From assembly GCF_051967035.1 (NCBI RefSeq), contig NZ_JBQCKK010000005.1, positions 175,944-239,943 of the forward strand: a stretch of 64,000 nucleotides of DNA, in the 5' to 3' direction. This document shows, one piece after another, positions 16,962 through 25,700 of this stretch. The notes under the pieces were generated by a model. The model was not told the DNA's origin. It was given only the letters and a program-made list of their open reading frames with translations, and did no database searches. Source of the stretch: Brevibacillus sp051967035. Its GTDB lineage: Bacteria > Bacillota > Bacilli > Brevibacillales > Brevibacillaceae. The first letter of the stretch is position 1; every line of letters starts with the position of its first letter. The translations under genes were made by a program, and so were the position numbers.

Positions 16962-17672
16962 CTACAGTTGACGTAGCTCCTGCTTGATCTCCGTCTTGGA
17001 ACGCGTTTTGTCGTCGATCTGTTTAATGACGCGCGCCGGCGTACCGGCTACCACAACGTATGGCGGCACGTCTTCAATGACGACCGCGCCCGCTGCCACA
17101 ACCGCGCCTTTTCCTACGCGAACGCCTTCCAGAATCACGGCGTTGGCACCGACCACGACGTCATCTTCTACGACGACTGGTTGCGCGGAAGGCGGTTCGA
17201 TGACACCTGCGATGACAGCGCCGGCGCCGATGTGGCAGTTTTTCCCGATCGTTCCGCGACCGCCGACGACAGCGTTCATGTCGATCATCGTGCCTTCGCC
17301 AATCACGGCACCGATGTTGATGGTAGCGCCCATCATGATGACGGCGTTGTTGCCGATTGTCACCTGGTCGCGGATGATCGCGCCTGGCTCGATGCGCGCC
17401 TGGATTCCTTTGGTGTCGAGCAGCGGAATCGCCGAATTGCGGCGGTCGCTTTCGACCACGTAGTCTTCGATTTTGTCCGCGTTCGCAGCCAGCACCGGCT
17501 CGATTTCTTTCCATTCGCCAAACACAACGCCAGTCTCGCCTGTGATAAACGTCTTGGAGCCGGCACCGAAGTCAATGCCCTCCAGCTTGCCTTTCACATA
17601 TACTTTCACGGGTGTTTTCTTTTCGCTTTTTTGAATAAACGCGATAATTTCATTGGCATCCATCATGTTCAC
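16962..17672 (-). CDS. dapH: Tetrahydrodipicolinate N-acetyltransferase
   Basis: 236 residues, identical in length to B. subtilis DapH. N-terminal DapH_N domain (MDANEIIAFIQKSEKKTPVK) followed by a left-handed beta-helix of hexapeptide repeats (IEPGAIIRDQVTIGNNAVIM, VVGGRGTIGKNCHIGAGAVI) and a C-terminal KTEIKQELRQL. The GTG start at 17672 has AAGGAGG 8 bases upstream; the ATG two codons later is too far from it. It acetylates tetrahydrodipicolinate with acetyl-CoA, committing to DAP and lysine synthesis. First gene of the lysine-riboswitch operon. Confidence 0.95.
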   Translation of the reverse strand: MNMMDANEIIAFIQKSEKKTPVKVYVKGKLEGIDFGAGSKTFITGETGVVFGEWKEIEPVLAANADKIEDYVVESDRRNSAIPLLDTKGIQARIEPGAIIRDQVTIGNNAVIMMGATINIGAVIGEGTMIDMNAVVGGRGTIGKNCHIGAGAVIAGVIEPPSAQPVVVEDDVVVGANAVILEGVRVGKGAVVAAGAVVIEDVPPYVVVAGTPARVIKQIDDKTRSKTEIKQELRQL

Positions 17673-17734
17673 TGGTACATCCTCCTTTTTGATAAAAAAC
17701 GTGCCTGTCAACGAAAGCAAACCGCTCTCCCGAC

Positions 17735-17975
17735 AAAAAAAGCAATGAGTGCATTCGCTATCTCATTGCTTTCCATACTGCTCAAGCAAATCGTAAATAG
17801 CGCTCCACAAACAGGCAATTGCCTTTTGTGACAGGATGTTCATTGTTCATGAATCACCCCAGCCGCCGCTATCCGAGGGGAACAGCAACAGCTTCGGCGC
17901 CTCAGCCTTTCCTTCTTCTCCTGCCCCCTGGCAGATGACGAAAAGACGTACTCATCTTCAGCGCACCTCTATTTA
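17735..17975 (-). promoter_or_regulatory. Lysine riboswitch (L box) of the dapH operon
   Basis: On the minus strand the leader has the L-box landmarks in order: AGAGGTGCGC (17970-17961), GAGTACG, AAGGCTGAGG, CGCCGAAGC, CCCCTCGG and GGCTGGGG. It ends with a terminator whose stem AGCAATGAG/CTCATTGCT (17741-17770) is followed by seven T, very like the lysC leader of B. subtilis. High lysine should favour the terminator and switch off dapH, the aminotransferase and the deacetylase. A possible -10 (GATAAT) lies about 20 bases upstream of the aptamer. Confidence 0.95.
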
Positions 17976-18056
17976 GACTTCCACTATTATCATTTCATTT
18001 TACTCTACCAAAACCAATCCTTTGTGGCAACAGCTTTAGGGAAAGAAAAATAAGTG

Positions 18057-18112
18057 TTGACATCGAGAATCATTTTCATTATTTTATTTTTGTGAGAATG
18101 ATTTTCATTATC
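18057..18112 (+). promoter_or_regulatory. Promoter with tandem Fur boxes
   Basis: TTGACA (18057-18062) and TATTTT (18080-18085) are 17 bases apart. GAGAATCATTTTCATTATT (18065-18083) covers the spacer and -10; GAGAATGATTTTCATTATC (18094-18112) follows directly and matches 16 of 19 bases of the classical Fur box. Iron-dependent repression of the flavodoxin gene is expected. Confidence 0.85.
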
Positions 18113-18135
18113 TTATTTGGAGGGTTTACGTTATT

Positions 18136-18579
18136 ATGAGCCGCATTTTGATGGTTTACGCAAGCATGACAGGAAATACACAGGAAGTGGCTGAAGCCAT
18201 TGCCGCAGGGATTCGTTCCACCGGAAAAGACCTGGAGATAAAAGAAGTCATGGATGCGACTGCCAAGGAACTGGAAGACTACGATGCCATTTTGCTCGGC
18301 GCCTATACATGGGGGGACGGCGATCTTCCAGACGAATTCCTGGATTTTTACGAAGAAATGAACGATATCGACTTGAGCGGCAAAAAAGTAGCCGCATTCG
18401 GTTCCTGCGATTCCGCTTACGAGCATGTCGGCGCTGCTGTAGATACGCTGCTGAAAAAAGCGAGCGAGCTTGGAGCCGAAACTCCGCTGGAAGGTCTGAA
18501 AATCGAGCTTTCTCCAAACGCAAAAGAAGTGGAGATTTGTAAAGCATTTGGCGTTTCCTTCTCCGAGCTGCTCGGCTAA
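18136..18579 (+). CDS. Short-chain flavodoxin, iron-regulated
   Basis: 147 residues, typical of short-chain flavodoxins such as YkuN and YkuP of B. subtilis. The FMN phosphate loop is ASMTGNTQ (9-16); GAYTWGDGDLPDEF and GSCDSAYEHVGAA are the two isoalloxazine-contacting loops. The protein is acidic, as expected for an electron carrier. Two Fur boxes overlap its promoter, so it likely replaces ferredoxin when iron is short. GGAGGG stands upstream of the ATG. Confidence 0.93.
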   Translation: MSRILMVYASMTGNTQEVAEAIAAGIRSTGKDLEIKEVMDATAKELEDYDAILLGAYTWGDGDLPDEFLDFYEEMNDIDLSGKKVAAFGSCDSAYEHVGAAVDTLLKKASELGAETPLEGLKIELSPNAKEVEICKAFGVSFSELLG

Positions 18580-18681
18580 GACCAGCGCCGGAAAAGAAGT
18601 TGTCCAAAAAAATCCTTTTCAAGCAAGCGCTGTCATGATAGAATGTCGATCCATCTTTTCTCAAGAAGGAGGATTGGTATC

Positions 18682-19227
18682 ATGACGTTACATACACATA
18701 CGGTCTACTTGCGACCACTGCAAGCACATGACGCAGCCGAGCTTCTGAAGCTTCGGCTGCGTAATCATGCCTTCCTGCAACCGTTCGAGCCGCTGCGCTC
18801 CGCCGCCTTCCTGACGCTGAGCGGTCAGGAGGCGCAAATTGCGCAAGCGGAGCAAGACTTTGCAGCAGGGACCGCCTTCGCCTTTGGCGTGTTTTTGCGC
18901 GACACGGACGAAATGATCGGCCGCGTCGCTCTGTCAAACGTTGTGCGCGGCGCCTGGCAAAACGCGACCATCGGCTACTTCATGGATGAAGCCTGCAACG
19001 GCAAAGGCTACACCACTGCGGCCGTACGGCTTGCGCTCGCGTACGCCTTCCAGGAAGCCGGGCTGCACCGCGTACAGGCCGCTGTCATGCCCCGCAATAC
19101 TCCCTCCATCCGCGTGTTGGAGAAAAACGGCTTTCGCCACGAAGGCTTGTCCTTGCGCTATTTGCAAATCAACGGCGTGTGGGAAGATCACCTCTTGTTT
19201 GCGATCACGGCAGAGGACTGGAGCTAA
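18682..19227 (+). CDS. GNAT acetyltransferase, RimJ/RimL type
   Basis: 181 residues. The fold is the N-acetyltransferase of the RimJ/RimL/YdaF group: VYLRPLQAHDAAELLKLRLR at the start, IGYFMDEACNGKGYTTAAVR containing the acetyl-CoA loop, and VLEKNGFRHEGLSLRYLQIN near the end. AGGAGG stands 9 bases before the ATG at 18682. Likely substrates are protein N-termini or small amines; the sequence does not decide. Convergent with the EcsC gene, whose stop codon begins at the next base. Confidence 0.85.
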   Translation: MTLHTHTVYLRPLQAHDAAELLKLRLRNHAFLQPFEPLRSAAFLTLSGQEAQIAQAEQDFAAGTAFAFGVFLRDTDEMIGRVALSNVVRGAWQNATIGYFMDEACNGKGYTTAAVRLALAYAFQEAGLHRVQAAVMPRNTPSIRVLEKNGFRHEGLSLRYLQINGVWEDHLLFAITAEDWS

Positions 19228-20046
19228 TCATTCCTCTTTGTGTTGCTGTGCGCGCAACCGCTCCAGAATCCGCCGCTTGCGATACAGCATTCTCCCCGCC
19301 TCGGCGACATCCTGGACGGTTGAGCGATTCAGGTACGCCCCGAACAGGATTCCCGCAATCGGCACCAGTTGAAGCAGCTTTTTCCAGCCGAAATTTTCTG
19401 TATACGTCAACACAACCTCCCGCCAGCCCTGCAATTGCGCGAGGACGTCTTTTTGCGCGGCAGGCTCGTCAAAGCGCGACAGCTCAGCCAGTATCGCCTT
19501 TTTCCCGACGATATCCGAAGAAGCGAACTGGAGGCATTTGACCACGAACAGACGCTCCCGCTTGTCCTCCGGCCGATAACCGTAGCATAGCGCCATCTCT
19601 TGCAGCACTTTCAGCGACGTGCCGAGCAGCAAGGGAATATCAATCGCCAGCGTAAACATGCCGCCGATGCCTGTCGTGGCGCCCTGCACCGTCGCAAAGG
19701 TCGCGCGCGACGCTTTCAGATCGCGAGCAATCTCATCCATGAGGACGAGCGGCGCCTCTGCGACGTCTTCTGCCCGCGGCAATCCCCCGCCAGGCCCTTC
19801 CAGCCGGGGACGAAACTTGCTGTAAATCGCCGTGTCCTGGACGAGATACGTTCCCCCTGTTTCCAGAAACGCGGCCATCTCGTCCACGGCTGTCCCCAGC
19901 TTTTCTTTGACGAAATTCGGCGTCATTTTATCCAGCCAAACGAACGGAAGCCTGCCGAGCTTTTCCCAGAACCACAAATCGTTCTGGTCGCGCTCCCATG
20001 CCTCCACCTCTTCCAATGCCTGCTGCAAAACCTGTCTCGACTCCAT
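19228..20046 (-). CDS. EcsC family protein
   Basis: About 272 residues. The pattern EVEAWERDQNDLWFWEK, PEFVKEKLGTAVDEMAAFLE-like helices, the glycine-rich TTGIGGMFTLAIDIPLLLGT hydrophobic segment and a final VPIAGILFGAYLNRSTVQDV match the EcsC family, membrane-associated proteins first seen beside the EcsAB transporter. No ecsAB is nearby. The ATG at 20046 has GGGAGG 11 bases upstream; ATG at 20070 is possible. Both starts lie just past the stop of the small gene at 20076, suggesting an operon. Role unknown. Confidence 0.8.
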   Translation of the reverse strand: MESRQVLQQALEEVEAWERDQNDLWFWEKLGRLPFVWLDKMTPNFVKEKLGTAVDEMAAFLETGGTYLVQDTAIYSKFRPRLEGPGGGLPRAEDVAEAPLVLMDEIARDLKASRATFATVQGATTGIGGMFTLAIDIPLLLGTSLKVLQEMALCYGYRPEDKRERLFVVKCLQFASSDIVGKKAILAELSRFDEPAAQKDVLAQLQGWREVVLTYTENFGWKKLLQLVPIAGILFGAYLNRSTVQDVAEAGRMLYRKRRILERLRAQQHKEE

Positions 20047-20075
20047 CTGCCGCAATCCCTCCCGGATCATTGCTT

Positions 20076-20270
20076 CTATGTTTCTTTGCCGCGCTTCCAC
20101 TGGCATTGGGTGCGAAGCAGCGATTTGATATGTGCTCGCAGCTCCTCTGCCGAAGAAAAACGGGCAAGCTCCTTCCTGTCTGTTACGATTCCCAGCTTCA
20201 AATGTTTCACTTGTCCGTTTTCGACGCAAAAGCCGAACGCTTTCAGGATCGCCATCTGTTCTTCCGTCAT
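20076..20270 (-). CDS. Small hypothetical protein upstream of ecsC-like gene
   Basis: 64 residues starting MTEEQMAILKAFGFCVENGQ, with an ELARFSSAEELRAHIKSLL helix near the end and a basic tail. GGGGAGG stands 9 bases before the ATG at 20270, and the stop is a few bases before the EcsC start, so the two genes look co-transcribed. I do not recognise the family. Confidence 0.6.
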   Translation of the reverse strand: MTEEQMAILKAFGFCVENGQVKHLKLGIVTDRKELARFSSAEELRAHIKSLLRTQCQWKRGKET

Positions 20271-20293
20271 TCCTGCTTTCCTCCCCGCTTTGG

Positions 20294-20326
20294 AAAAACC
20301 CCCTTGCCTCCAGCGCGGCAAGGGGG
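20294..20326 (-). terminator. Intrinsic terminator of the large exported protein gene
   Basis: CCCCCTTGCC (20299-20308) pairs with GGCAAGGGGG (20317-20326); five T follow on the minus strand. Confidence 0.9.
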
Positions 20327-20344
20327 TCATCCGTTTCGTTTCCT

Positions 20345-22390
20345 TTACTTCACTTCTACCGTAAAGCTCATCGTTTGATTTTGTTTCTGTTCATCCAGCT
20401 CTTTGACGTATTTTTTGTATAGGGGCACGATCGCGCACGTTTTATAACGGAGTGTGTTCGTCACTTTGACCGTGTAGACGCCAGGTTTGTTCTCGTTGGC
20501 GGCGATGATGGCTTTCAGATTGAGCGACTCATCGCCTTTGTCCACATATTCCTCGTCGGTGTTCGGCTTCAGACTCGCAATCTCTTTTCCCTCATGGAAA
20601 ACCTGAATCCTGTTTTCAGAGAAAATGGTTGCCCCGCTGTAATCCTGGCTGGCGCCGATTGGCGTTTCGCCGTACGTCCAGACGAGATTCGGCATGTAGT
20701 AGGTGATCGCGTCCCCGCCGCTTCCGTCTCTGATCTTTTTGTTTCCGACCCGCTTCGCATACGTTGCCGTCAGCCGAAGCTCGCTCAGGTTGTCCAGTTC
20801 CGCGGCAGAGCTGATTCTGACCGTTTGACCGTCGCGGTATTCGTGGCCGCGGCTGTTTTTCAAAAGAATCGGGCCTGGCGAAGGAGACAGTCCCGCTTCG
20901 TTTTTGGCGCAGACGGGAGCGGACGGGACCGGACGAACGTCCTCCACGACCTGAATGTAGCCGCACCACGACTGATGCGGTTCGCGCTTGCTCTCATAGT
21001 TGACCTTGTATCGGCCTGGCTTGTAGCTGGACAACAGCAAAGCGGTATGGTCCCAGTTCAGCTTCGATTCGTCTACGACGACGTTATCGACCGCCCAGAA
21101 ACCCGGTCCCTCGTCATCCGAAGCTTCGCTGCCCAACTCCACATGCTCGGCGGCTGTCGCCAGCCAAATCACATGCACGGGATTTTGGTAGAGCTTCACG
21201 GTCAGATTCGACGAAGGCAAATCTTCCCGTTCGACCATCAGCGAGGACTGCGCATTTGGCTGCATCAACACATCCATGGTCGCCGTTGCGCTTGCAGAAT
21301 CGCATGCTTTCGGCGAACCGGGCACCTGGATGTTCACTTCGGTGGCCGCGCCTCCCCACGGCGCATCGGCGTTGACGCTCTGGTTCGGCTCAAAGGTGAC
21401 GGTCATGGTCATGCCCGCCATCCTGTCCGGAATCACGACCTCGAAGTGCTGGGAGTCGGTCAGCGTCTGTCCTGTCCCGTTCACAGACCAGCGTCCGGCG
21501 ACCGGCGAATACAGCGGCACGACTCCCGGAGCCGCCGGAGCAGTGATTTGCTGTCCTGGCGCGAGCTTTTGACCGCTTGCATCCGTCCCCTGATACAGCT
21601 CGGCCATTCCGACCCGAATGTGCGTCGTCCAGGTACTCAAGCTGCCGTCATCCGGAGTAAACACCAGCTCGTAATTGCCGGCGGGAAGCGTACCGGTCGA
21701 GAAGGACTTGGCTGTCACGGTTCTGAGCTTGGCATTGGTCGTTTGATTGATCAGCTCCCACGTCCCCGAAACCGCGCTGGCAAATTGGGTGGAGCCCATC
21801 GTGCCGAAGATGGCGGTCTGGCTGCCCGATGGGACCTTCTCGCCTTCGGGCTTTTGCCCTTGGAAGATGCTCGGGTAGTTTTGCGCCTCTACCTGGAAGC
21901 GCACATGCACGGTGCTTTTCTGCCCCCTGGCATCGGTCACGACGAACGTAAGAACGTGCTGGCCGGGAGCCAATCTGGAGGCAGGAATCGTGAAGCGGGG
22001 CACCTGCCAGCGGAACGGGCTTTGCGAGGACTGCTGCTCTGCCCGGTACTCCGGCAGTTCCACTCCATCGAGCAACACCTCGCTTCGATTGAGATTCGTG
22101 CCGCTTCCATACGTCGTTTGCAAAAGGTCGATGGCCAGGGGCGTTTCCGGCGGGAGGATAAACTCATCGTTTTTCACCCAATTCCATCCACCCGAATCCA
22201 GACCTGCTACCTGATAGTCGTTGAAGGTAATCATATTGTGAACAGGCTGCGAAAGGGGCTTGGCTGTTTGGCTGTTTTTTTTCATCGTTGCTGCAGCCCC
22301 TGCTCCCATGGCTGGCGGAGCCGATACGCCCGACAAGAAAGTGCCGGTTGCCAGACACAGAAGAAGTGCTTGTACAACCCATTTTTTCAC
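20345..22390 (-). CDS. Large exported multidomain protein
   Basis: 681 residues with a signal peptide (MKKWVVQALLLCLATGTFLS, cleavage near AMGA). The rest is predicted to be a string of immunoglobulin-like beta domains: segments such as LAPGQHVLTFVVTDARGQKS, LPAGNYELVFTPDDGSLSTW and KPGRYKVNYESKREPHQSW share the 'PGxYxV' style of Big/PKD-like modules. Paired cysteines are scattered in the C-terminal half. GTG start with GAGGAC upstream. No anchoring motif is seen; a secreted or wall-bound structural or adhesive role is inferred only from architecture. Monocistronic. Confidence 0.75.
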   Translation of the reverse strand: MKKWVVQALLLCLATGTFLSGVSAPPAMGAGAAATMKKNSQTAKPLSQPVHNMITFNDYQVAGLDSGGWNWVKNDEFILPPETPLAIDLLQTTYGSGTNLNRSEVLLDGVELPEYRAEQQSSQSPFRWQVPRFTIPASRLAPGQHVLTFVVTDARGQKSTVHVRFQVEAQNYPSIFQGQKPEGEKVPSGSQTAIFGTMGSTQFASAVSGTWELINQTTNAKLRTVTAKSFSTGTLPAGNYELVFTPDDGSLSTWTTHIRVGMAELYQGTDASGQKLAPGQQITAPAAPGVVPLYSPVAGRWSVNGTGQTLTDSQHFEVVIPDRMAGMTMTVTFEPNQSVNADAPWGGAATEVNIQVPGSPKACDSASATATMDVLMQPNAQSSLMVEREDLPSSNLTVKLYQNPVHVIWLATAAEHVELGSEASDDEGPGFWAVDNVVVDESKLNWDHTALLLSSYKPGRYKVNYESKREPHQSWCGYIQVVEDVRPVPSAPVCAKNEAGLSPSPGPILLKNSRGHEYRDGQTVRISSAAELDNLSELRLTATYAKRVGNKKIRDGSGGDAITYYMPNLVWTYGETPIGASQDYSGATIFSENRIQVFHEGKEIASLKPNTDEEYVDKGDESLNLKAIIAANENKPGVYTVKVTNTLRYKTCAIVPLYKKYVKELDEQKQNQTMSFTVEVK

Positions 22391-22603
22391 GGAATGTCCT
22401 CTGCCTTTCTTTCATGCTTTCATGGTTCGTGTTGCCGCCCTTCTTCTTTCGACAAAATCAGCGCGATTTCCTGTGCCGTTTGAAAATATTTCGCCATCGC
22501 GCGACAGAAGCGCTGCGCGCAAGGAAAGGGACGGCTCCTCTCCGCTGGATGCGGCCCCCACCCCAAGAAGCCCGCTTCGGCCGGAAAAGCCCGCGCCAAC
22601 AGG

Positions 22604-22648
22604 CAACAGCCCTGCGCTCCTTCCCGAGACAAATACGCAGGGCTGTTG
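22604..22648 (-). terminator. Long hairpin after the export operon
   Basis: CAACAGCCCTGCG (22604-22616) and CGCAGGGCTGTTG (22636-22648) form a perfect 13-bp stem just past the stop at 22669. There is no T-run on the minus strand, so termination by it alone is uncertain. Confidence 0.5.
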
Positions 22649-22668
22649 GTTCTCGCTACCGGGGGAGT

Positions 22669-24204
22669 CTATGCGGAAAAGTCTACGCTCCCTTCCGAAT
22701 GGGTCAGCAACACTTCGTCTCCCTCGTTCAATCCGTTGACCACTTCAATAAAGTCGGTTCCTTCCACGCCAATCTCAATCTCTTTGGGCGTCGGCTCCCC
22801 CGTCGTCGGGTCTTTTACCATCACCGTGCCCATTCCTGCATCCCCTACTTCTACAGCGTTCAACGGCAGCCGTTTGACGCGTTCCTTTTGCTCCACGTAA
22901 ATATCGCAATCGCCTGTCATTCCGTGCTTCATATCAGCCGTGTCGCTCAGCTCGACCTTGACCGCGAAGCGAACCGACTTGTCCTCTTTTGTCCCTTCCT
23001 TCGGCAGCTCGGTGACCTTGCCTGTAAACGGCTTGTTGCCAAACGCCGTCAGGTACACATCGACCCTTTGCCCCAACTTGATCGCCGGAATGTCCATCTC
23101 ATCGACAGCCGCCACAAAGTAGACGGAGGAAGTGTCCATAATGACCGCAACCGGCTCCGAGCCGGGCGCTTCCCCTTCCTTGACGTTCAGCTTCGTGATG
23201 ATTCCGCTGATCGGCGCTTCCACTTGCTTTTTCGCGATTTCCCGCTTTTTCTGTTCCAGGTTCAACTGCGCTTCTTTCAAGGAAAGCTCCTTGTCCTTCC
23301 TCTCCAGTTCGGATTCCGTCAGGTCCATTTTGAACAAAAGCTGTCCCGCTTTGATTTCGTCGTCTTTTTCTACTTCTACTTTCCCAATCTTGCCGTGCGT
23401 CCCCGCCACAATCTCCATCTCATCCGGCAATTCAAACGGCGTCGCTTTTTGACTGGCGTACAGCAGCCCCTTCGGATCGGTGTACTGGACCTCGCCCATG
23501 TCGCCCACGTAGAGAGCGCCAGGCTTTTTGACCAAAACCTCGACATCGTGAACGCCGCCGACCCCTTTTTCCTTCTGGCCGATGAGATCTACCTTCGTCA
23601 CGACCCCGTCCACGTAGTACATCGACGAGCTGATAAACACCTTTACTTGCTGACCTACGCGGAAATGCTCGGCTTCGTATGCGGTGAACTTCCCTGTAAT
23701 TTTCAAATAGTCGGTATTGGTCAGCTTCGCCACAACGGTATCCGGGGTAACCGTTTCGCCTTCCTTCACGAGCACTTCCTTGACCTTCCCCGTCTTGTCG
23801 GCCACAATCTTGTCTTTTTTGTTGTTCAGCTCGTTCAGCTCTTTTTGCGCACGAATGATTGCCAGTTCCTGCTTTTGCAATTCCAACTGGGCGTCCACGC
23901 TGTCCACCGTAAACAGCACGTCGCCTTTTTTCACGGCTTGTCCTTCCTTGACAAACAGCTTCTGCACCTTGCCGCTGATCTCCGGTCTGACTTCCTCGCG
24001 CGCCTTCGCTTCGATGGTGCCGGAAGAGAAGATCGCTTTCTTGACTTCCCCCACATCTACCGTGGCCGTCGGGAAGGAAGGCGGTTCGGCTGGCGGCTCC
24101 TCTGCCGCCGTGTTTTTCGACTGGTAGTACGCATAGCCTCCGTAGCCGCCTCCTCCCAGGACGACTGCAATCGCTGCTACTAGGATCCATTTTTTCTTGT
24201 TCAT
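22669..24204 (-). CDS. MacA/HlyD-type membrane fusion protein
   Basis: 511 residues. One N-terminal membrane anchor (WILVAAIAVVLGGGGYGGYA), then barrel-sandwich lipoyl halves (GKVQKLFVKEGQAVKKGDVL and GIITKLNVKEGEAPGSEPV), coiled-coil helices (LELQKQELAIIRAQKELNEL) and a C-terminal MacA-like domain. Two lipoyl/hairpin sets seem to be present, which makes it longer than usual. It is the last gene of a three-gene operon with an FtsX-type permease and an ATPase, so it should work with them as a MacAB-like exporter in a Gram-positive envelope. Substrate unknown; peptides or antibiotics are typical. Confidence 0.88.
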   Translation of the reverse strand: MNKKKWILVAAIAVVLGGGGYGGYAYYQSKNTAAEEPPAEPPSFPTATVDVGEVKKAIFSSGTIEAKAREEVRPEISGKVQKLFVKEGQAVKKGDVLFTVDSVDAQLELQKQELAIIRAQKELNELNNKKDKIVADKTGKVKEVLVKEGETVTPDTVVAKLTNTDYLKITGKFTAYEAEHFRVGQQVKVFISSSMYYVDGVVTKVDLIGQKEKGVGGVHDVEVLVKKPGALYVGDMGEVQYTDPKGLLYASQKATPFELPDEMEIVAGTHGKIGKVEVEKDDEIKAGQLLFKMDLTESELERKDKELSLKEAQLNLEQKKREIAKKQVEAPISGIITKLNVKEGEAPGSEPVAVIMDTSSVYFVAAVDEMDIPAIKLGQRVDVYLTAFGNKPFTGKVTELPKEGTKEDKSVRFAVKVELSDTADMKHGMTGDCDIYVEQKERVKRLPLNAVEVGDAGMGTVMVKDPTTGEPTPKEIEIGVEGTDFIEVVNGLNEGDEVLLTHSEGSVDFSA

Positions 24205-24223
24205 CTTTCGTTCCCCACATTTC

Positions 24224-25675
24224 TTATTCTGATCGTATCGCTTGCAACGCGCTTAGACGGGAAGCCCGGATCGCCGGGAAGATCCCCGCCAGCAGCCCGA
24301 TGATAAAGGAAAAGCCGATGGCAAACAGCGCCAGCCAGGCCGGAATCACGGCCAATTTGCCCGGTTCGCCTTCCGGTCCGCCGCCAAATCCCATGTTCAA
24401 GCTGTCCATGATGCCGCCGGACGCGCCAAAGTAGTTCACCAGCTCTACCGCGCCCCAGGCCAGGCCGAGGCCAGCCAGACCGCCGATCAGCCCAATGAAG
24501 CCGGATTCCATCAAAAACAGCCAGCGAATGTTAAACACGGTCGCGCCGATTACCTTCATAATGCCGATTTCCTTCGTTCGCTCCAGAATGGACATAATCA
24601 TCGTGTTGACGATTCCGATTGTCGCAACGAGCAAGGAGATCGCGGCAATGCCGCCCAGCACCATCTGGATCACGAAGAAAAACTGGTTGATCGTCTCCAG
24701 CTCACGCGCGGGCGACCAGACTTCAAAGCCTTTTTCCTTCAACGCCTTGACGACGCTCTCTACCTGTTCCCGCGATTCCACCTTGACCGTCATCTGGTCG
24801 AATTCAAACGTATCGGTCTTCGTTTGCTCCCGCGTACGGCGCGGCGAACCCTCACTGCCTTCGTCGCCGCGTCCGCGGTTGACCCACTCGTTCAGCTCTT
24901 TTACGACGCCAAGCGGGGCGTAGACTGCGGTGGAATAGCGAAAGTTTTCCGATTTGCGCAGCTGGCCGACGACGCGTACCCGCCATTCTTTTTTCTCGAA
25001 TTTCGGTTCGTCGTCGAGCCGATACTCCCGCGTCAGGATGAGCGTTGCGGCTTTGTCGACGATCTGAAAAGCTGCCGGCTCTCCGCCGCCGCCCATGTCG
25101 GGAGGCATGCCGGACATCCCCGGCTGTTGACCGTTATCGGCGTTTCGCCTGCGTGCTTCCCGCTTTTCCTTTTCCACATCGCGCATTTCCCTGGGAACGT
25201 CAAACGCGACGACGACTTCCTGGGGAGAACCGCTCAAATACGTCCCTTTTTCCACATCGTCTTTGCGGTAGGCAGCCGATTCCTTCACGTCGACCCCGAT
25301 CAGCTCCACGTAGCCCTCGCGCCTGCCTACCTTCAGCTTCGCCTGCTCATTCAGCCGCTTGACTGGCATGACGGCTGCGATGCCCGGTATTTTTTTCAAC
25401 TCCTGCACCGCTTCCATATTCAGCCTTTTGCGTTGATCGTCCGGGATCATCTCGTCCTTTTCCTGGTCGTAGTACATCGGTTCGACGTCCATCTCTGTCA
25501 AATTCCCGAAGTTCTCCAGACTTTTCACCGCATTTTCCTTCAGTCCCAAACTCAGTGCCATCATCGCGACAATGGCAGCCGTACCGATCATGACCCCAAC
25601 CGATGTCAAGGCGGTCCGGAGCTTCATCCGCCACAAGTTTCTCCAGACGATGCGAAACGAATCCGTTACCTTCAC
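24224..25675 (-). CDS. MacB/FtsX-type ABC transporter permease
   Basis: 483 residues. First membrane helix around residues 20-42 (SVGVMIGTAAIVAMMALSLG), a large extracytoplasmic MacB_PCD domain with a low-complexity insertion (NADNGQQPGMSGMPPDMGGG), then three C-terminal helices (VLGGIAAISLLVATIGIVNT, LMESGFIGLIGGLAGLGLAW, ALFAIGFSFIIGLLAGIFPA) of the FtsX domain, ending ASRLSALQAIRSE. GTG start with GAGGTG 8 bases upstream. Lies between the ATPase (25-base gap) and the fusion protein. Confidence 0.9.
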   Translation of the reverse strand: MKVTDSFRIVWRNLWRMKLRTALTSVGVMIGTAAIVAMMALSLGLKENAVKSLENFGNLTEMDVEPMYYDQEKDEMIPDDQRKRLNMEAVQELKKIPGIAAVMPVKRLNEQAKLKVGRREGYVELIGVDVKESAAYRKDDVEKGTYLSGSPQEVVVAFDVPREMRDVEKEKREARRRNADNGQQPGMSGMPPDMGGGGEPAAFQIVDKAATLILTREYRLDDEPKFEKKEWRVRVVGQLRKSENFRYSTAVYAPLGVVKELNEWVNRGRGDEGSEGSPRRTREQTKTDTFEFDQMTVKVESREQVESVVKALKEKGFEVWSPARELETINQFFFVIQMVLGGIAAISLLVATIGIVNTMIMSILERTKEIGIMKVIGATVFNIRWLFLMESGFIGLIGGLAGLGLAWGAVELVNYFGASGGIMDSLNMGFGGGPEGEPGKLAVIPAWLALFAIGFSFIIGLLAGIFPAIRASRLSALQAIRSE

Positions 25676-25700
25676 AATATGTTCACCTCATACCCCTCGC

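Noticed and set aside
22288..24183. 631-codon plus-strand frame opposite the MacA-type gene
   Set aside because: Composition (many H, R, Q) and lack of a start signal mark it as antisense shadow; the minus-strand protein has clear domains.
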